Assembly (NCBI GenBank): GCA_002399025.1
Contig: DHCV01000002.1
Span: 94,429-155,303, forward strand
Reading direction: 5' to 3'
Length of the DNA: 60,875 nt
From: Bacteroidales bacterium UBA4893
GTDB lineage: Bacteria > Bacteroidota > Bacteroidia > Bacteroidales > P3
Below, piece after piece: positions 15,498 through 24,861 of the stretch. How positions within the stretch are numbered: position 1 is the stretch's first letter; each line of letters opens with the position of its first letter. The translations under genes were made by a program, and so were the position numbers. The notes beneath the pieces were generated by a model. It was given only the letters and a program-made list of their open reading frames with translations. It made no database searches and was not told the DNA's origin.

Positions 15498-16598
15498 TTA
15501 GTTCTTCTTTCTATAGGATAATATTGCCCAAGTATTAACAACTACAACAAAACCTAACAAAGCGTAAAGTTGAGGAAGGAGTTCGACAATATTGCTTCCT
15601 TTAAGGTAAACACATCTCATCACATCAATAAAATATTTCAAAGGGCTAAAAGAACCTATTGTTTGTGCCCAAGGAGGCATTGAGGTAAAAGGAGTGTAAA
15701 GTCCACTCATTAGAATTAAAATCATTATAAAGAAAAACATCATAAATACTGCTTGCTGGTAGGTTTGAGCATAGTTGGAAAGTACCAACCCGAAGCCAGA
15801 AATTGCAAGAGTAAAGATAAAAGAGAATAAATATACAGTAAAAATACTTCCTTGTGGCGTAATCCCATAGAAAAGCCAAGCAACCAAAAAGCCAATGCTT
15901 ATTACTATTGCTCCAATTATCCAATAAGGAATAAGTTTGGAGAGAATAAAAACAGGTTTAGTTATTGGACTTACATTAATTTGCTCCATGTTGCCTTTTT
16001 CTTTTTCCCCAACAATATTGAAAGCAGGTAAAAAACCACAAATTAAAGTAAGTATCATTACCATTAGGGCAGGAACCATAAAGAATTTATAGTTTAGGGT
16101 TTTGTTAAAAGAGTAGAGCAGTTGAATCTCCATTTTAGGAGAGTTAAGAACTTGTATTGAAAAGTTTTTTTCATGAGAAAAATCACTAATTATATTTTGT
16201 GCATACATAGCACTAATTGATCCCTTTATTCCATTAACTGTATTTACAGCAATTAGTATATTTGATTTTTTATTTACAATATAATCCTTCTCAAATCCTA
16301 AAGGAATATTAATTATCATATCTGCCCTATCCTCATGAATTAATTCCATTGCCTTAACGTAGGTATCTTCAAAATAATTAATATTGATTGAAGTATTGGC
16401 TCTTAATTTATTAAGAACTTGATTTGAGTAAGAACTTTTATCATTATCCACAACTACAACTCTTATGTCCTTAAATTCAAAATTGGCAGCATAGGGCAAT
16501 AATATTAATGCAATAAAAGGAAATAAAAGTATTAGCTTTGGAAGAATAAAATCCCTTTTGATTTGTTTAAACTCCTTTTCAATTAAATATCCTAACAT
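15498..16598 (-). CDS. ABC-2 type exporter permease (second permease)
   Basis: 366 residues, related to YbhR/YhhJ. One N-terminal membrane helix (about 24-40) is followed by a periplasmic loop of about 130 residues (DIRVVVVDNDKSSYSNQVLN). Five more helices follow, including the conserved GEKEKGNMEQINVSPITKPV turn before the second helix. With the permease starting at 17710 it would form the membrane channel of a drug or small-molecule exporter. It is the last gene of the exporter operon, five bases after the other permease. A short inverted repeat (15476-15495) lies just past the stop, but its T-run is poor. Confidence 0.85.
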   Translation of the reverse strand: MLGYLIEKEFKQIKRDFILPKLILLFPFIALILLPYAANFEFKDIRVVVVDNDKSSYSNQVLNKLRANTSININYFEDTYVKAMELIHEDRADMIINIPLGFEKDYIVNKKSNILIAVNTVNGIKGSISAMYAQNIISDFSHEKNFSIQVLNSPKMEIQLLYSFNKTLNYKFFMVPALMVMILTLICGFLPAFNIVGEKEKGNMEQINVSPITKPVFILSKLIPYWIIGAIVISIGFLVAWLFYGITPQGSIFTVYLFSFIFTLAISGFGLVLSNYAQTYQQAVFMMFFFIMILILMSGLYTPFTSMPPWAQTIGSFSPLKYFIDVMRCVYLKGSNIVELLPQLYALLGFVVVVNTWAILSYRKKN

Positions 16599-16603
16599 AA
16601 TCT

Positions 16604-17710
16604 CTACTCCAATCTATTTTTATATTTCTTAAGGCTAATAAGTATTAAAACCACACCCATAGAAAACAATACTAAAAACTCATTTAAAACAAATCTTACA
16701 TCAACGCCCATAATCATAAGCTTCCTTATTGCACTGATAAACCATTTTGCTGGCATAACTTGAGCAATTGCTTGAAGGATTAAAGGCATACTACTAATAT
16801 CAAACATCATTCCTGATAGTAACATTGAAGGCATAAGAAGAATAATTGCACTAATAACCAAAGCAACCAATTGTGTTTTGGCAATAGTTGAAACAAGTAT
16901 TCCTAAAGAGAGAGAAACCAAAATATAGACTATACATAGAAGAAATATCCATAAGAGACTACCTTTAATTGGTACTCCCATAACAAAATAAGACACAAGA
17001 AAAATTGTAAGTATATTAATTATTGATAGGAAGAAATAAGGTGTTACCTTTGAAAGAATAATGGTAATTGGCTTAACAGGACTTACCAATAATAATTCCA
17101 TACTCCCTCTTTCCCTTTCCCTAACAATTGAAATTGAGGTCATCATTGAACAAACAATAATAATTATAAAGCCCATTACCCCTGGAACAAAATTATAGGA
17201 GCTTTTCATTAAAGGATTATACAATAGTTTAATTTCTGTATTTATTTGGGATAATGGAGAATTTGCTTTTGATTCTTGCATAAGACTTTGAGCAATTACT
17301 CCACTTGCATAGTTTACAAGAGTTTTTGCATGGTTTGGGTCTGAAGCATCGGCAATCATTTGAATCTTGGGATTAGCTTGATTGATTAATTTCTTTGAAA
17401 AATCGTTTTCTATAATAATTGACAGAGATATTTCACTTTTGCGAAATGCTTTTTCTATTTCAGAATTACTTTTAAAAACTTTTACTACTGAGAAATACTC
17501 GCTTTCATCCAATTTATCAATCAATCTATTGCTTATCTCATCACCACTATTGTCCAAAATACCAATATTTGTATCTCTTATTTCTGTTGTTACTGCATAT
17601 CCAAAAAGCAACATCATAATTACTGGCAGAACCAAGATTATCATCATTGTCCATGTGTCTCGGAAAATGTGAAGAAATTCTTTTTTTGCAAATGAAAGGA
17701 ATTGTTTCAT
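16604..17710 (-). CDS. ABC-2 type exporter permease (first permease)
   Basis: 368 residues, related to YbhS. Same architecture as its downstream partner: an N-terminal helix (about 20-40, TMMIILVLPVIMMLLFGYA), a periplasmic domain with IGILDNSGDEISNRLIDKL, then five helices. It has the conserved RERERGSMELLLVSPVKP segment that contacts the ATPase. It starts three bases after the ATPase gene, which implies coupled translation. Substrate is unknown; the YbhFSR family exports drugs and cations in E. coli. Confidence 0.85.
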   Translation of the reverse strand: MKQFLSFAKKEFLHIFRDTWTMMIILVLPVIMMLLFGYAVTTEIRDTNIGILDNSGDEISNRLIDKLDESEYFSVVKVFKSNSEIEKAFRKSEISLSIIIENDFSKKLINQANPKIQMIADASDPNHAKTLVNYASGVIAQSLMQESKANSPLSQINTEIKLLYNPLMKSSYNFVPGVMGFIIIIVCSMMTSISIVRERERGSMELLLVSPVKPITIILSKVTPYFFLSIINILTIFLVSYFVMGVPIKGSLLWIFLLCIVYILVSLSLGILVSTIAKTQLVALVISAIILLMPSMLLSGMMFDISSMPLILQAIAQVMPAKWFISAIRKLMIMGVDVRFVLNEFLVLFSMGVVLILISLKKYKNRLE

Positions 17711-17713
17711 AAT

Positions 17714-18454
17714 CTAAATTTCTTTTCTTGTGGACTTTTTAGCCAATAGGCGAAAGACTTCATCAATATTTTCAGCGTTAAATTCTCTTTTCAATTCTTT
17801 AGGACTATTCATAGCTTCAATTCTCCCATCAACCATAATTGAAACTCTATCGCAATACTCTGCTTCATCCATATAGTGAGTTGTTACAAATACAGTTATT
17901 CCTTTTTGCGATGCATCATAAATCATTTCCCAAAATTGTCTTCTTGTAATTGGGTCAACCCCTCCTGTTGGTTCATCAAGAAAAACTATTTTTGGGTTAT
18001 GAAATATTGCTACCGAGAAAGCAAGCTTTTGTTTCCATCCCAAAGGAAGGTCTTTAACAAGGGTATCTTTTTCTTTCTCAAAGCCCAATTCATTTAAAAG
18101 TATATCTGTCTTTAAAGCAATTTCATTTTTCTTCATTCCATATATACCTGCAAAGAGTTTAATATTTTCCCATACCTTTAAATCTTGATAAAGTGAAAAC
18201 TTCTGGCTCATATAACCAATATTCTTCTTTATCTTTTCAGTTTCATGTCTAATATCAAACCCTCCAACCATAGCCTCTCCCGATGTTGGACGACTTAAAC
18301 CACATAATATCCTCATCGCGGTAGTCTTTCCTGCACCATTAGCCCCCAAAAATCCAAATATCTCTCCCTTTTTCACATTAAAAGAAATATTATCCACAGC
18401 AACAAAATGCCCAAACCTCTTAGTCAAATCCTTTACAATAATTACATCTTCCAT
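17714..18454 (-). CDS. ABC transporter ATPase with variant signature (YbhF C-half-like)
   Basis: 246 residues. Walker A GANGAGKTT is present, and Walker B KIVFLDEPTGGVDP is followed by the H-loop TTHYMDEAEYC. The signature, normally LSGGQ, is LPLGWKQ. The same variation occurs in the C-terminal half of the YbhF family, where the two ATPase halves are fused. Here the halves are separate genes, the other being at 23117-23977. A likely asymmetric heterodimer would have one consensus and one degenerate composite site. It is seven bases from the nitroreductase gene and three from the permease. Confidence 0.88.
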   Translation of the reverse strand: MEDVIIVKDLTKRFGHFVAVDNISFNVKKGEIFGFLGANGAGKTTAMRILCGLSRPTSGEAMVGGFDIRHETEKIKKNIGYMSQKFSLYQDLKVWENIKLFAGIYGMKKNEIALKTDILLNELGFEKEKDTLVKDLPLGWKQKLAFSVAIFHNPKIVFLDEPTGGVDPITRRQFWEMIYDASQKGITVFVTTHYMDEAEYCDRVSIMVDGRIEAMNSPKELKREFNAENIDEVFRLLAKKSTRKEI

Positions 18455-18460
18455 AAACTA

Positions 18461-19378
18461 CTATTTATAAGTTTCTGAGGCAAATGTTCTTTTTATTCCT
18501 TTATTATATTCTACATCTGGATAGCCTAAAATAAGAAATAATCCTTCTCTGCTTTTATATTTAATTCCATGTTCTTTTCTAAACTTTGTAGCTTTCCCTC
18601 CATTCTGAATTAAAGGATGAATTGCTCCCAACATACAAGTTCCCAATCCAAGAGATTCTGCTGCAAGCATTGCATAAGTTGCTGCAACTATTGGATCCGC
18701 AGGATCAGTGTAAGGAGAGCCATAAAAATAGATAGCAACAGGAGAATCGTAAGTAATTACATTTTCTCCTCTATCCATGCTCTCTTGATATATAGAAAAC
18801 ATAGGCTGAACAAAATCCTTAAACATCTCATAATTTGCCTTACTTAAGAAAGGTCGCATAAGAGAAAGTGATAAATCGGAGAACAACCATTTTATCCCTT
18901 TAAGATACTCACAGAAGTCTTTAGCAAATTGATTTGTTTTCTCTTTTGTATCAAAGATTAAAACATTTACATCTGATGGTGGCAAACCCATTGGAGAGGT
19001 TCTCGCAGCAAAAAGTATCTTTTCTATTAAATCTTTTTCAACCTCTTTATCTTTATACTCTCTAATACTTCTTCTTCTTTGGCATAAACTTAAAATAGAA
19101 GAATAATTCGATGCAAATTCTTTTTCAGGCAAGTCAAATAAATCTTCCTTTGAGAGTGTTCTACCACTAATTTCTATTGCTCCATTAGGACAAATGGCCA
19201 TACAATGTCCACAAGCAATACATCCAAAACAGGATTCTGATTTTTGACGAACCTTATTATCTACTATCTCCAAAGAAAAGTCCTTACAGACTTTAACACA
19301 TAGCCCGCAACCAATACATTTATCTGTATCGATTATTATTTTTCCAGGCTCTTTTGTTCTTGATGTTGGTATTGACAT
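18461..19378 (-). CDS. Ferredoxin-nitroreductase fusion protein
   Basis: 305 residues. The first 75 hold a two-cluster ferredoxin domain: CIGCGLCVKVC and CFGCIACGHCMAICP. The rest is an FMN-dependent nitroreductase fold, starting with CQRRRSIREYKDKEV and including ARTSPMGLPPSDVNV and the ESLGLGTCMLGAIHP segment. Such fusions reduce nitro, quinone or flavin-like substrates with electrons from the Fe-S clusters; the true substrate is unknown. The flavodoxin gene directly upstream is a natural electron-transfer partner. It lies inside the exporter operon. Confidence 0.88.
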   Translation of the reverse strand: MSIPTSRTKEPGKIIIDTDKCIGCGLCVKVCKDFSLEIVDNKVRQKSESCFGCIACGHCMAICPNGAIEISGRTLSKEDLFDLPEKEFASNYSSILSLCQRRRSIREYKDKEVEKDLIEKILFAARTSPMGLPPSDVNVLIFDTKEKTNQFAKDFCEYLKGIKWLFSDLSLSLMRPFLSKANYEMFKDFVQPMFSIYQESMDRGENVITYDSPVAIYFYGSPYTDPADPIVAATYAMLAAESLGLGTCMLGAIHPLIQNGGKATKFRKEHGIKYKSREGLFLILGYPDVEYNKGIKRTFASETYK

Positions 19379-19399
19379 AAAGCTAAAAAATATTAATAA

Positions 19400-19879
19400 T
19401 TACAAAGATAATTCTTGAACAAACCTATCTATGTTTTGATGGTTTATTTCTGAGATACTTTTATCTGTTTTTGCTATCTTTTTAATAATCATCCTCTCAA
19501 AGAAGTTCATGTTTTCAAATAAAAACTCTCCGCCCAGAAATTGTTTTGATTTAGCTTTATCAATTAGCTCTTTTGGATAGGCTCTTTCCAATTCTTCTCT
19601 TTGTTTTTCTTCTTCCTTTTCCATTCCACACACATATAATCCAATTTCCTTTTTCTGTAAGTGATTTAGATTTGCAACTATAAATTTCTTTACTTTCTTT
19701 GAACTATTGCCTGCATATATAGGTGTTCCTATAATTATCCTATCATAAGAACTAATATCTAAAGGAGTGTTTTGCTTTAAATTGATTAAATCTTCCTCTG
19801 AATTTAGTTTTTCAGAAATTATCTTAGCAACTTTTTGAGTTGTTCCCTTTTTTGAATAATAAATAATTGCTGTCTTCAT
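19400..19879 (-). CDS. Flavodoxin domain protein
   Basis: 159 residues from the ATG at 19879. The start MKTAIIYYSKKGTTQKVAK carries the FMN phosphate-binding loop (SKKGTTQ). YDRIIIGTPIYAGNSSKKVKKF is the second flavin-binding segment. It resembles flavodoxin-like reductases of the HemG type, but that activity is not shown. The open frame extends to 19939, but those residues (IINIINI) come from a short TTTATAAT repeat and are unlikely to be translated. It sits 21 bases upstream of the ferredoxin-nitroreductase. Confidence 0.82.
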   Translation of the reverse strand: MKTAIIYYSKKGTTQKVAKIISEKLNSEEDLINLKQNTPLDISSYDRIIIGTPIYAGNSSKKVKKFIVANLNHLQKKEIGLYVCGMEKEEEKQREELERAYPKELIDKAKSKQFLGGEFLFENMNFFERMIIKKIAKTDKSISEINHQNIDRFVQELSL

Positions 19880-19917
19880 GTTTATAATGTTTATAATATT
19901 TATAATTTGTTTTCTAC

Positions 19918-21048
19918 TTACTTTATATTCTCCCACCATGAAGGAAAAACTTGACTATCATTATTCAAATCAATAATCTCTCCAATCATTGGGGTCAGTA
20001 TATTTAGATTGTCCTTCTTATTTGAACTCATTAGTCTTTCTATTGGTTCTTTCCAATGATGTTCTGCAAGAGCGAACTTTCCCCAATGAATTGGCAAAAC
20101 TTTTTGAGCATTTAAGTCCTTTGCTTCTTGAATTACCTGCTCTGGCATAGAATGGATATATTTCCATTTCTCATTATATTGTCCTAATTCCAAAAATGCA
20201 AAATCTATCTTTTCAAACTTCTTTCCTATTTCTGCAAAATGAGAATCATATCCTCCATCTCCACTTATAAAAATTGTCTTTGAAGGAGTTTGCAAAACAA
20301 ATGAAAGCCAAAGAGTATTATTTCTTTTGGTTGTTCTTCCTGAAAAATGTCTTGTAGGATTAGAATTAATCTTGAAACCATCTACTAATTCTATGGTTTC
20401 ATTCCAATCCATTTCCTTAATCTTATCCTTTGAATAATCCCATCTCTCAAGATGAGAGCCTACTCCAAGGCCACAGATAACTTGTTTAATTTTTGGATTT
20501 AATTTCTTTATTGTTCTATAATCCAAATGGTCGTAGTGATCGTGAGTAATTAAAAGATAATCTATTGGCGGCATATCCTCGACAGAATATATGTTTGTCC
20601 CCTCAAAGCATGAAATAAGAATAGGAACAGGAGAGGCATGTTTTGAAAACACTGGGTCAATCAAAAATCTCTTTCCATCAATTTGAATATAGTATGAAGA
20701 ATGCCCAAACCATACTACAATATCTTTTTCTTTTGGAATAGATTTTAAATCAGTTTTTATTGTTGGAATGATATCCTTTGGTCTTAGTCCTTGAGGCTTT
20801 TCATCAAATAACTTATCCATTATTACTGAAAACATTCCTTTCTTACTAACAAACATAGGTGTTGAATTTTGATTGTGGAATTGTTCATTCCTATAATTAG
20901 GAGATTTTTCCATTCTTTCCAATCTTTCCCCTTTAGGTTTTTGCCCAAAGACAGGCAGCTGCATATATAAAAACACAAAACCTATAACAACTGCAATAAT
21001 TACTATTAACACAAACATAATCCTCTTTATCCTCCTTTTTATACTCAC
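19918..21048 (-). CDS. Membrane-anchored metallo-beta-lactamase-fold hydrolase
   Basis: 376 residues. An N-terminal helix (about 10-30, IMFVLIVIIAVVIGFVFLY) anchors or exports the protein. The catalytic domain has WFGHSSYYIQIDGKRFLIDP and the zinc motif THDHYDHLDY. Further on come GLGVGSHLERWDYSKDKI, SGDGGYD and LPIHWGKFALAEH. This pattern belongs to the UlaG/NAPE-PLD-like branch, which cleaves phosphodiester or lactone bonds. The substrate is not identifiable. It is the middle gene of the five that separate the two exporter ATPase genes. Confidence 0.85.
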   Translation of the reverse strand: MSIKRRIKRIMFVLIVIIAVVIGFVFLYMQLPVFGQKPKGERLERMEKSPNYRNEQFHNQNSTPMFVSKKGMFSVIMDKLFDEKPQGLRPKDIIPTIKTDLKSIPKEKDIVVWFGHSSYYIQIDGKRFLIDPVFSKHASPVPILISCFEGTNIYSVEDMPPIDYLLITHDHYDHLDYRTIKKLNPKIKQVICGLGVGSHLERWDYSKDKIKEMDWNETIELVDGFKINSNPTRHFSGRTTKRNNTLWLSFVLQTPSKTIFISGDGGYDSHFAEIGKKFEKIDFAFLELGQYNEKWKYIHSMPEQVIQEAKDLNAQKVLPIHWGKFALAEHHWKEPIERLMSSNKKDNLNILTPMIGEIIDLNNDSQVFPSWWENIK

Positions 21049-21068
21049 AATCTCTATTTATTCTTTTA

Positions 21069-21782
21069 TTATTCAACTTTAAATTCACAAATTATTGGTA
21101 AATGATCACTTAATTTTAACCATTCATCGATTGACCCAATTTCAAACTTAACTAAGTTATTCATTATATGCTTTGGTACAAAAACATAATCTATGTGATA
21201 TGATTTTTCAATATTTCTATATAAGAAGAATGTTGGAGAAGTTTCTTCTCCTTGTTTTTCTTTGGAAACTTGATGATAAACACTATCTATTCCTATTTCA
21301 TTTAACTCTCTAACAACATCAGAATGATTCCACCATCTGTCCCATTCATCCCAAATAGTGTTACTATTAAAATCACCAATTACAATTGTATTACTCATTT
21401 TATGTTTATTAACTTGTAAATATTTCCACAATTGTCCGATGTACCCAAAATTTGGAGAATGATTTTTGTGATTCCAAAGAGCAAGAATATTAGACTTATT
21501 ATCAATAGAAAAAGGTAAAAAGTATTTAACATCATGTTCCATGTATTTATGACTCCAATTTAAATGACTAATTTTAATTTTCTCCTTTGCAAATATCCCT
21601 AAACCTTTATTCTTATTATCCCCTATCCATAAACTATTCTTAGCCCAATTAATATATTTTTTATTCATTGTTTTATTAGGATCTTCACATTCTTGTATAA
21701 TATATATGTCAGCATCTAATTTTTCTAACTTCTCAAATTTATTTCGTAAAGCTCCATTACAATTCCAAGTTACGACCTTCAT
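21069..21782 (-). CDS. Endonuclease/exonuclease/phosphatase-fold protein
   Basis: 237 residues of the Mg2+-dependent DNase I-like fold. Visible catalytic elements are TWNCNG (Asn7), IIQECED (Glu), VIGDFNSNTIWDEWD, HIDYVFVP and LSDHLPIICEF (the terminal Asp-His pair). There is no signal peptide, so it is cytosolic. Substrates in this superfamily range from DNA to phospholipid and inositol phosphates; none can be assigned. It starts 13 bases after the AAA ATPase gene. Confidence 0.88.
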   Translation of the reverse strand: MKVVTWNCNGALRNKFEKLEKLDADIYIIQECEDPNKTMNKKYINWAKNSLWIGDNKNKGLGIFAKEKIKISHLNWSHKYMEHDVKYFLPFSIDNKSNILALWNHKNHSPNFGYIGQLWKYLQVNKHKMSNTIVIGDFNSNTIWDEWDRWWNHSDVVRELNEIGIDSVYHQVSKEKQGEETSPTFFLYRNIEKSYHIDYVFVPKHIMNNLVKFEIGSIDEWLKLSDHLPIICEFKVE

Positions 21783-21795
21783 ATATATCGAATAT

Positions 21796-23004
21796 TTATT
21801 TTGTCAAGTATATATGTGCAGGAACAAGGTTAATTGTTAATCCATCTTTTTCAAATATATCTTGAGAATTTAAGGTTACTATTGTTCCTGTTTTTAAATC
21901 AAAGGCTTTCATTGCTTGCAGTAATCCATTATATTCTCTTTCAAAATTTTCATTTGTTATTTTGTAACAAACCTGAACAGCACTAATCACTTTCCCTTTT
22001 TCAACCACGAGAAAATCACATTCTCCTTTATCTTGATAATAATAGATTTCTTTATTCTTGCGTCGAAGATGAAGATATATCAAGTTCTCAAATCTCTGTC
22101 CTATATCTTCCGTGAAAGAAATTGAAGCAGCTTTGATAAGCCCAATATCTATTGAATAAACTTTTTTGGGATTTCTTGCTTGAGATTTTAAAGAATAAGA
22201 AAATTTAGGCACAAAATCTATTATATATGAATCGGCTAAGTATGACATATAATCAAGAATTGTTGTAGATGATTTTATTCCAAACATTCCAACAAGCTTG
22301 TTTGCACTTACAAGATTTCCCACATTAGAAAGAAGGTAAACAGACAAGCTTCTTAATGAAACAGTATCTTTAATATTATGTCTCACAACTATATCTCGCA
22401 TTAATATATTATCCAACAGATTTTGAAGTATGATCATCTGTTTGTTTTTTACATATTCAGGCATTCCTCCCAAATCAAAATACTCTAACAAACTCTTTTC
22501 ACTATAATCTGTCTTAGTATATTTTACGTATTCGGAATAAGAGAAGGGGAACAATTCCATTGCGATATGTCTTCCTGTAAGGTGTGTCCCTAATTCTCTA
22601 CTTAGTAGGGATGCATTAGAGCCTGTAACAAAAACCTTATAACCCTCTCTCAATAGTTGATGAACATATATCTCCCATTTCTCTATTATCTGAACTTCAT
22701 CTAATACTATTGTATTTGCTTTTCTTGATTTTATTTCATTGTGAAAACGAATAAAATCGGAAGTTTCAAATTCAGCAAGACGAATATCATCAAAATTAAA
22801 ATAAATAATATTTCCTTTATGCTGTTTAAGATACTGCAATAATAATGTACTTTTTCCACATCGCCTAATACCAGTTATTATCGTTGCAAAACTATCTATA
22901 ACAGGTATATTTTTTAACTCATCTCTTTCTAAAAACGATGCTTTTAACGAAAACTCCTCTTTTTGAGAATCTATTGTTAATGATATTTCTTCTTGTCTTA
23001 TCAT
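21796..23004 (-). CDS. AAA ATPase with C-terminal DUF4143
   Basis: 402 residues. Walker A GIRRCGKST is at 45-53, Walker B TIVLDEVQ around 95-102, and VFVTGSNASLLSRELGTHL and ELFPFSYSEY follow as usual for the family. The C-terminal DUF4143 region has a PD-(D/E)XK-like segment (GECDFLVVEKGKVISAVQVCY). The family is common and mobile in Bacteroidetes, and its function is unsettled. It appears to begin a separate transcript: a 112-bp gap with a -7 element and palindromes precedes it. Confidence 0.88.
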   Translation of the reverse strand: MIRQEEISLTIDSQKEEFSLKASFLERDELKNIPVIDSFATIITGIRRCGKSTLLLQYLKQHKGNIIYFNFDDIRLAEFETSDFIRFHNEIKSRKANTIVLDEVQIIEKWEIYVHQLLREGYKVFVTGSNASLLSRELGTHLTGRHIAMELFPFSYSEYVKYTKTDYSEKSLLEYFDLGGMPEYVKNKQMIILQNLLDNILMRDIVVRHNIKDTVSLRSLSVYLLSNVGNLVSANKLVGMFGIKSSTTILDYMSYLADSYIIDFVPKFSYSLKSQARNPKKVYSIDIGLIKAASISFTEDIGQRFENLIYLHLRRKNKEIYYYQDKGECDFLVVEKGKVISAVQVCYKITNENFEREYNGLLQAMKAFDLKTGTIVTLNSQDIFEKDGLTINLVPAHIYLTK

Positions 23005-23025
23005 AATTACTTACTTTTTTCCTTG

Positions 23026-23033
23026 CAAATATA
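23026..23033 (-). promoter_or_regulatory. -7 element of the AAA ATPase gene
   Basis: TATATTTG on the minus strand, a perfect TAnnTTTG, 21 nt upstream of the ATG. A TTTG at 23052-23049 gives a short 15-nt spacing and lies inside the first palindrome of the array. Confidence 0.5.
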
Positions 23034-23040
23034 CTATTTT

Positions 23041-23105
23041 ATCCATTACAAATGGATATTTTCTTCCATTACTACTGGAAGATATTATCCATTACTATTG
23101 GAAGA
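23041..23105. repeat. Three palindromic units with a 23-bp period
   Basis: The core CCATTAC occurs at 23043/23044, 23066/23067 and 23089/23090 (23 bp apart). Each lies in an inverted repeat: ATCCATT-ACA-AATGGAT, TTCCA-N7-TGGAA and TCCA-N7-TGGA. The centres are 23049, 23072 and 23095. The first overlaps the -33 region of the AAA ATPase gene, as an operator would. Confidence 0.75.
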
Positions 23106-23116
23106 TTCTTTGTTAT

Positions 23117-23977
23117 TTATTTTGATAATCTCATAAAATAGTCTTCAATTGTAGGTTTGATTTCTTTATAATTATTTTCTTCTTCCTCATTATTTAGAGT
23201 TATATGACATGAGTCTCCAAAAGAGAAACATGTTTCAATATTCTTATTCTCTCTAAGCTCTTTTAAGAGTTTAGGCATATTGTCTCCTTCAACACTATAG
23301 AGTTTTTTAGGAAATTTATCAACAATTGTTTTTGGAGAATCAATATCTATAAACTCTCCTTCATTAATTAATGCTATCCTATCACAAAGATTTGCTTCAT
23401 CCATATAGGGAGTTGAAACAATTATTGTTATTCCTTTTTTCTGCAAATCTTTCAACATATTCCATAACTCTTTCCTGCTTATTGGATCAACTCCTGTCGT
23501 TGGTTCGTCTAAAAACAAAACATCTGGTTTATGAATTAAGGCACATGAAAGAGCAAGTTTTTGTTTCATTCCTCCCGACAATGCTCCTGATTTTCTTTTT
23601 TCAAATGGCTTAATATGGGAATAAATATCTTTAACCAAATGATAGTTTTCCTCAACATTAGTATTAAAAACTGCTGCAAAGAATTCAATATTTTCTCTAA
23701 CAGTTAGGTCTTGATATAAAGAAAACCTACCTGGCATATATCCAACAATATTTCTAATTTTCTTATAGTCTTTAACTACATCATAGCCTTCAACACTCAC
23801 TTCTCCTTCGTCGGCCAAAATTAGTGTTGTCAAAATTCTAAAAAGAGTGGTCTTCCCTGCTCCATCTGGTCCTATAACGCCAAACAACTCTCCTTTATCA
23901 ATATCAAAACTAATATTATTTAAAGCTGTTTTTCCTTTATAGGACTTAGAAATATTATTTGCTACAATTGATTTCAT
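23117..23977 (-). CDS. ABC exporter ATPase (YbhF N-half-like)
   Basis: 286 residues. Walker A GPDGAGKTT is at 36-44. The Q-loop region is GYMPGRFSLYQDLTVRENI, the consensus signature is LSGGMKQKL, Walker B is DVLFLDEPTTGVDP, and the last motif is STPYMDEANLC (Pro replaces the usual H-loop His). With the ATPase at 17714 it corresponds to the fused YbhF of other bacteria. The start overlaps the stop of the HlyD-like gene by four bases (ATGA type). Confidence 0.88.
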   Translation of the reverse strand: MKSIVANNISKSYKGKTALNNISFDIDKGELFGVIGPDGAGKTTLFRILTTLILADEGEVSVEGYDVVKDYKKIRNIVGYMPGRFSLYQDLTVRENIEFFAAVFNTNVEENYHLVKDIYSHIKPFEKRKSGALSGGMKQKLALSCALIHKPDVLFLDEPTTGVDPISRKELWNMLKDLQKKGITIIVSTPYMDEANLCDRIALINEGEFIDIDSPKTIVDKFPKKLYSVEGDNMPKLLKELRENKNIETCFSFGDSCHITLNNEEEENNYKEIKPTIEDYFMRLSK

Positions 23978-24861
23978 AAATTAACATCTGCAAACATTCC
24001 TATCTTCAAATAACCATCATTCTTAACACTTACCTTTACTGCATAAACCAAATTATCTCTATCATCTTTAACATAAACTGATTTTGGTGTAAATTCTGCC
24101 TTAGAACTTATCCAACTTACCTTACCTTTATATTCTTTTCTCTTCTCTCCATAATCTGCAAATATTTTTACTTCCTGCCCTATCTTTACTTGAGTTAATT
24201 GTGATGAGGTAATATATGCTCTAAGAATCATATTGTCCATATCGGCAACCTTAAATAATGGTCTTCCTATTGCAGTTATCTCTCCTTTTTCAGAATATTT
24301 CATAATGACAGTTCCATTTATTGGACTTGTAATTCTACATTTATTTAATTGATCATTTATTTGAAGCACTTGAGCTCTTAAAGAAGCTTCTTCTGAACTA
24401 ATACTTTTATTGCCTTTTTCGAAAGAAGACTTTTGTGCCTTTAACTGCATCTCCAATACAGCAATATTTGAATTTATATCATCTAATTGCTTTGTGTTTG
24501 CTGCATTCTTTTGAAGCAGGGTTTCTACTCTTTGTTTTTCAATTCTTAGTTTTCTTATCTGCTCTTCCAAAGCCGCAATCTGAGTATTTACATCAATACT
24601 TTTCCCTCCCATTGCTTCAATTCCGTATAGCAATTGTTGGCGTTTGAGGTAAAGTTGCAAGGTATCAATTAAACCATACTCATTACCAATTCCTATATCC
24701 TGCCCTTCATGAATATTTAACGAAAGGATTTTCCCATTGGCCTCTGAAGAGACAATAACTTCTGTTGCTTCAAAGACTCCACTTGCATCAAAGGTTTCTT
24801 TTCCATTTCCACAAGAAACAATAAACAGAATGCTTAGTATTGTTAATATTTTAATTTTCAT
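23974..24861 (-). CDS. HlyD/YbhG-family periplasmic adaptor lipoprotein
   Basis: 295 residues. A lipoprotein signal with Cys17 (LFIVSC) is present. The order is biotinyl-lipoyl half (EVIVSSEANGKILSLNIHEG), a long alpha-helical hairpin (about 75-170, rich in K, Q and E), the second lipoyl half (CRITSPINGTVIMKYSEKGE), then a beta-barrel. This is the adaptor joining the inner-membrane exporter to TolC. It overlaps tolC by 11 bases and the ATPase gene by four. Confidence 0.9.
   Translation of the reverse strand: MKIKILTILSILFIVSCGNGKETFDASGVFEATEVIVSSEANGKILSLNIHEGQDIGIGNEYGLIDTLQLYLKRQQLLYGIEAMGGKSIDVNTQIAALEEQIRKLRIEKQRVETLLQKNAANTKQLDDINSNIAVLEMQLKAQKSSFEKGNKSISSEEASLRAQVLQINDQLNKCRITSPINGTVIMKYSEKGEITAIGRPLFKVADMDNMILRAYITSSQLTQVKIGQEVKIFADYGEKRKEYKGKVSWISSKAEFTPKSVYVKDDRDNLVYAVKVSVKNDGYLKIGMFADVNL

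Noticed and set aside
19880..19939. Extended N-terminus of the flavodoxin (IINIINI)
   Set aside because: It derives from the AT-rich TTTATAAT repeat; the standard flavodoxin start MKTAII lies at 19879.
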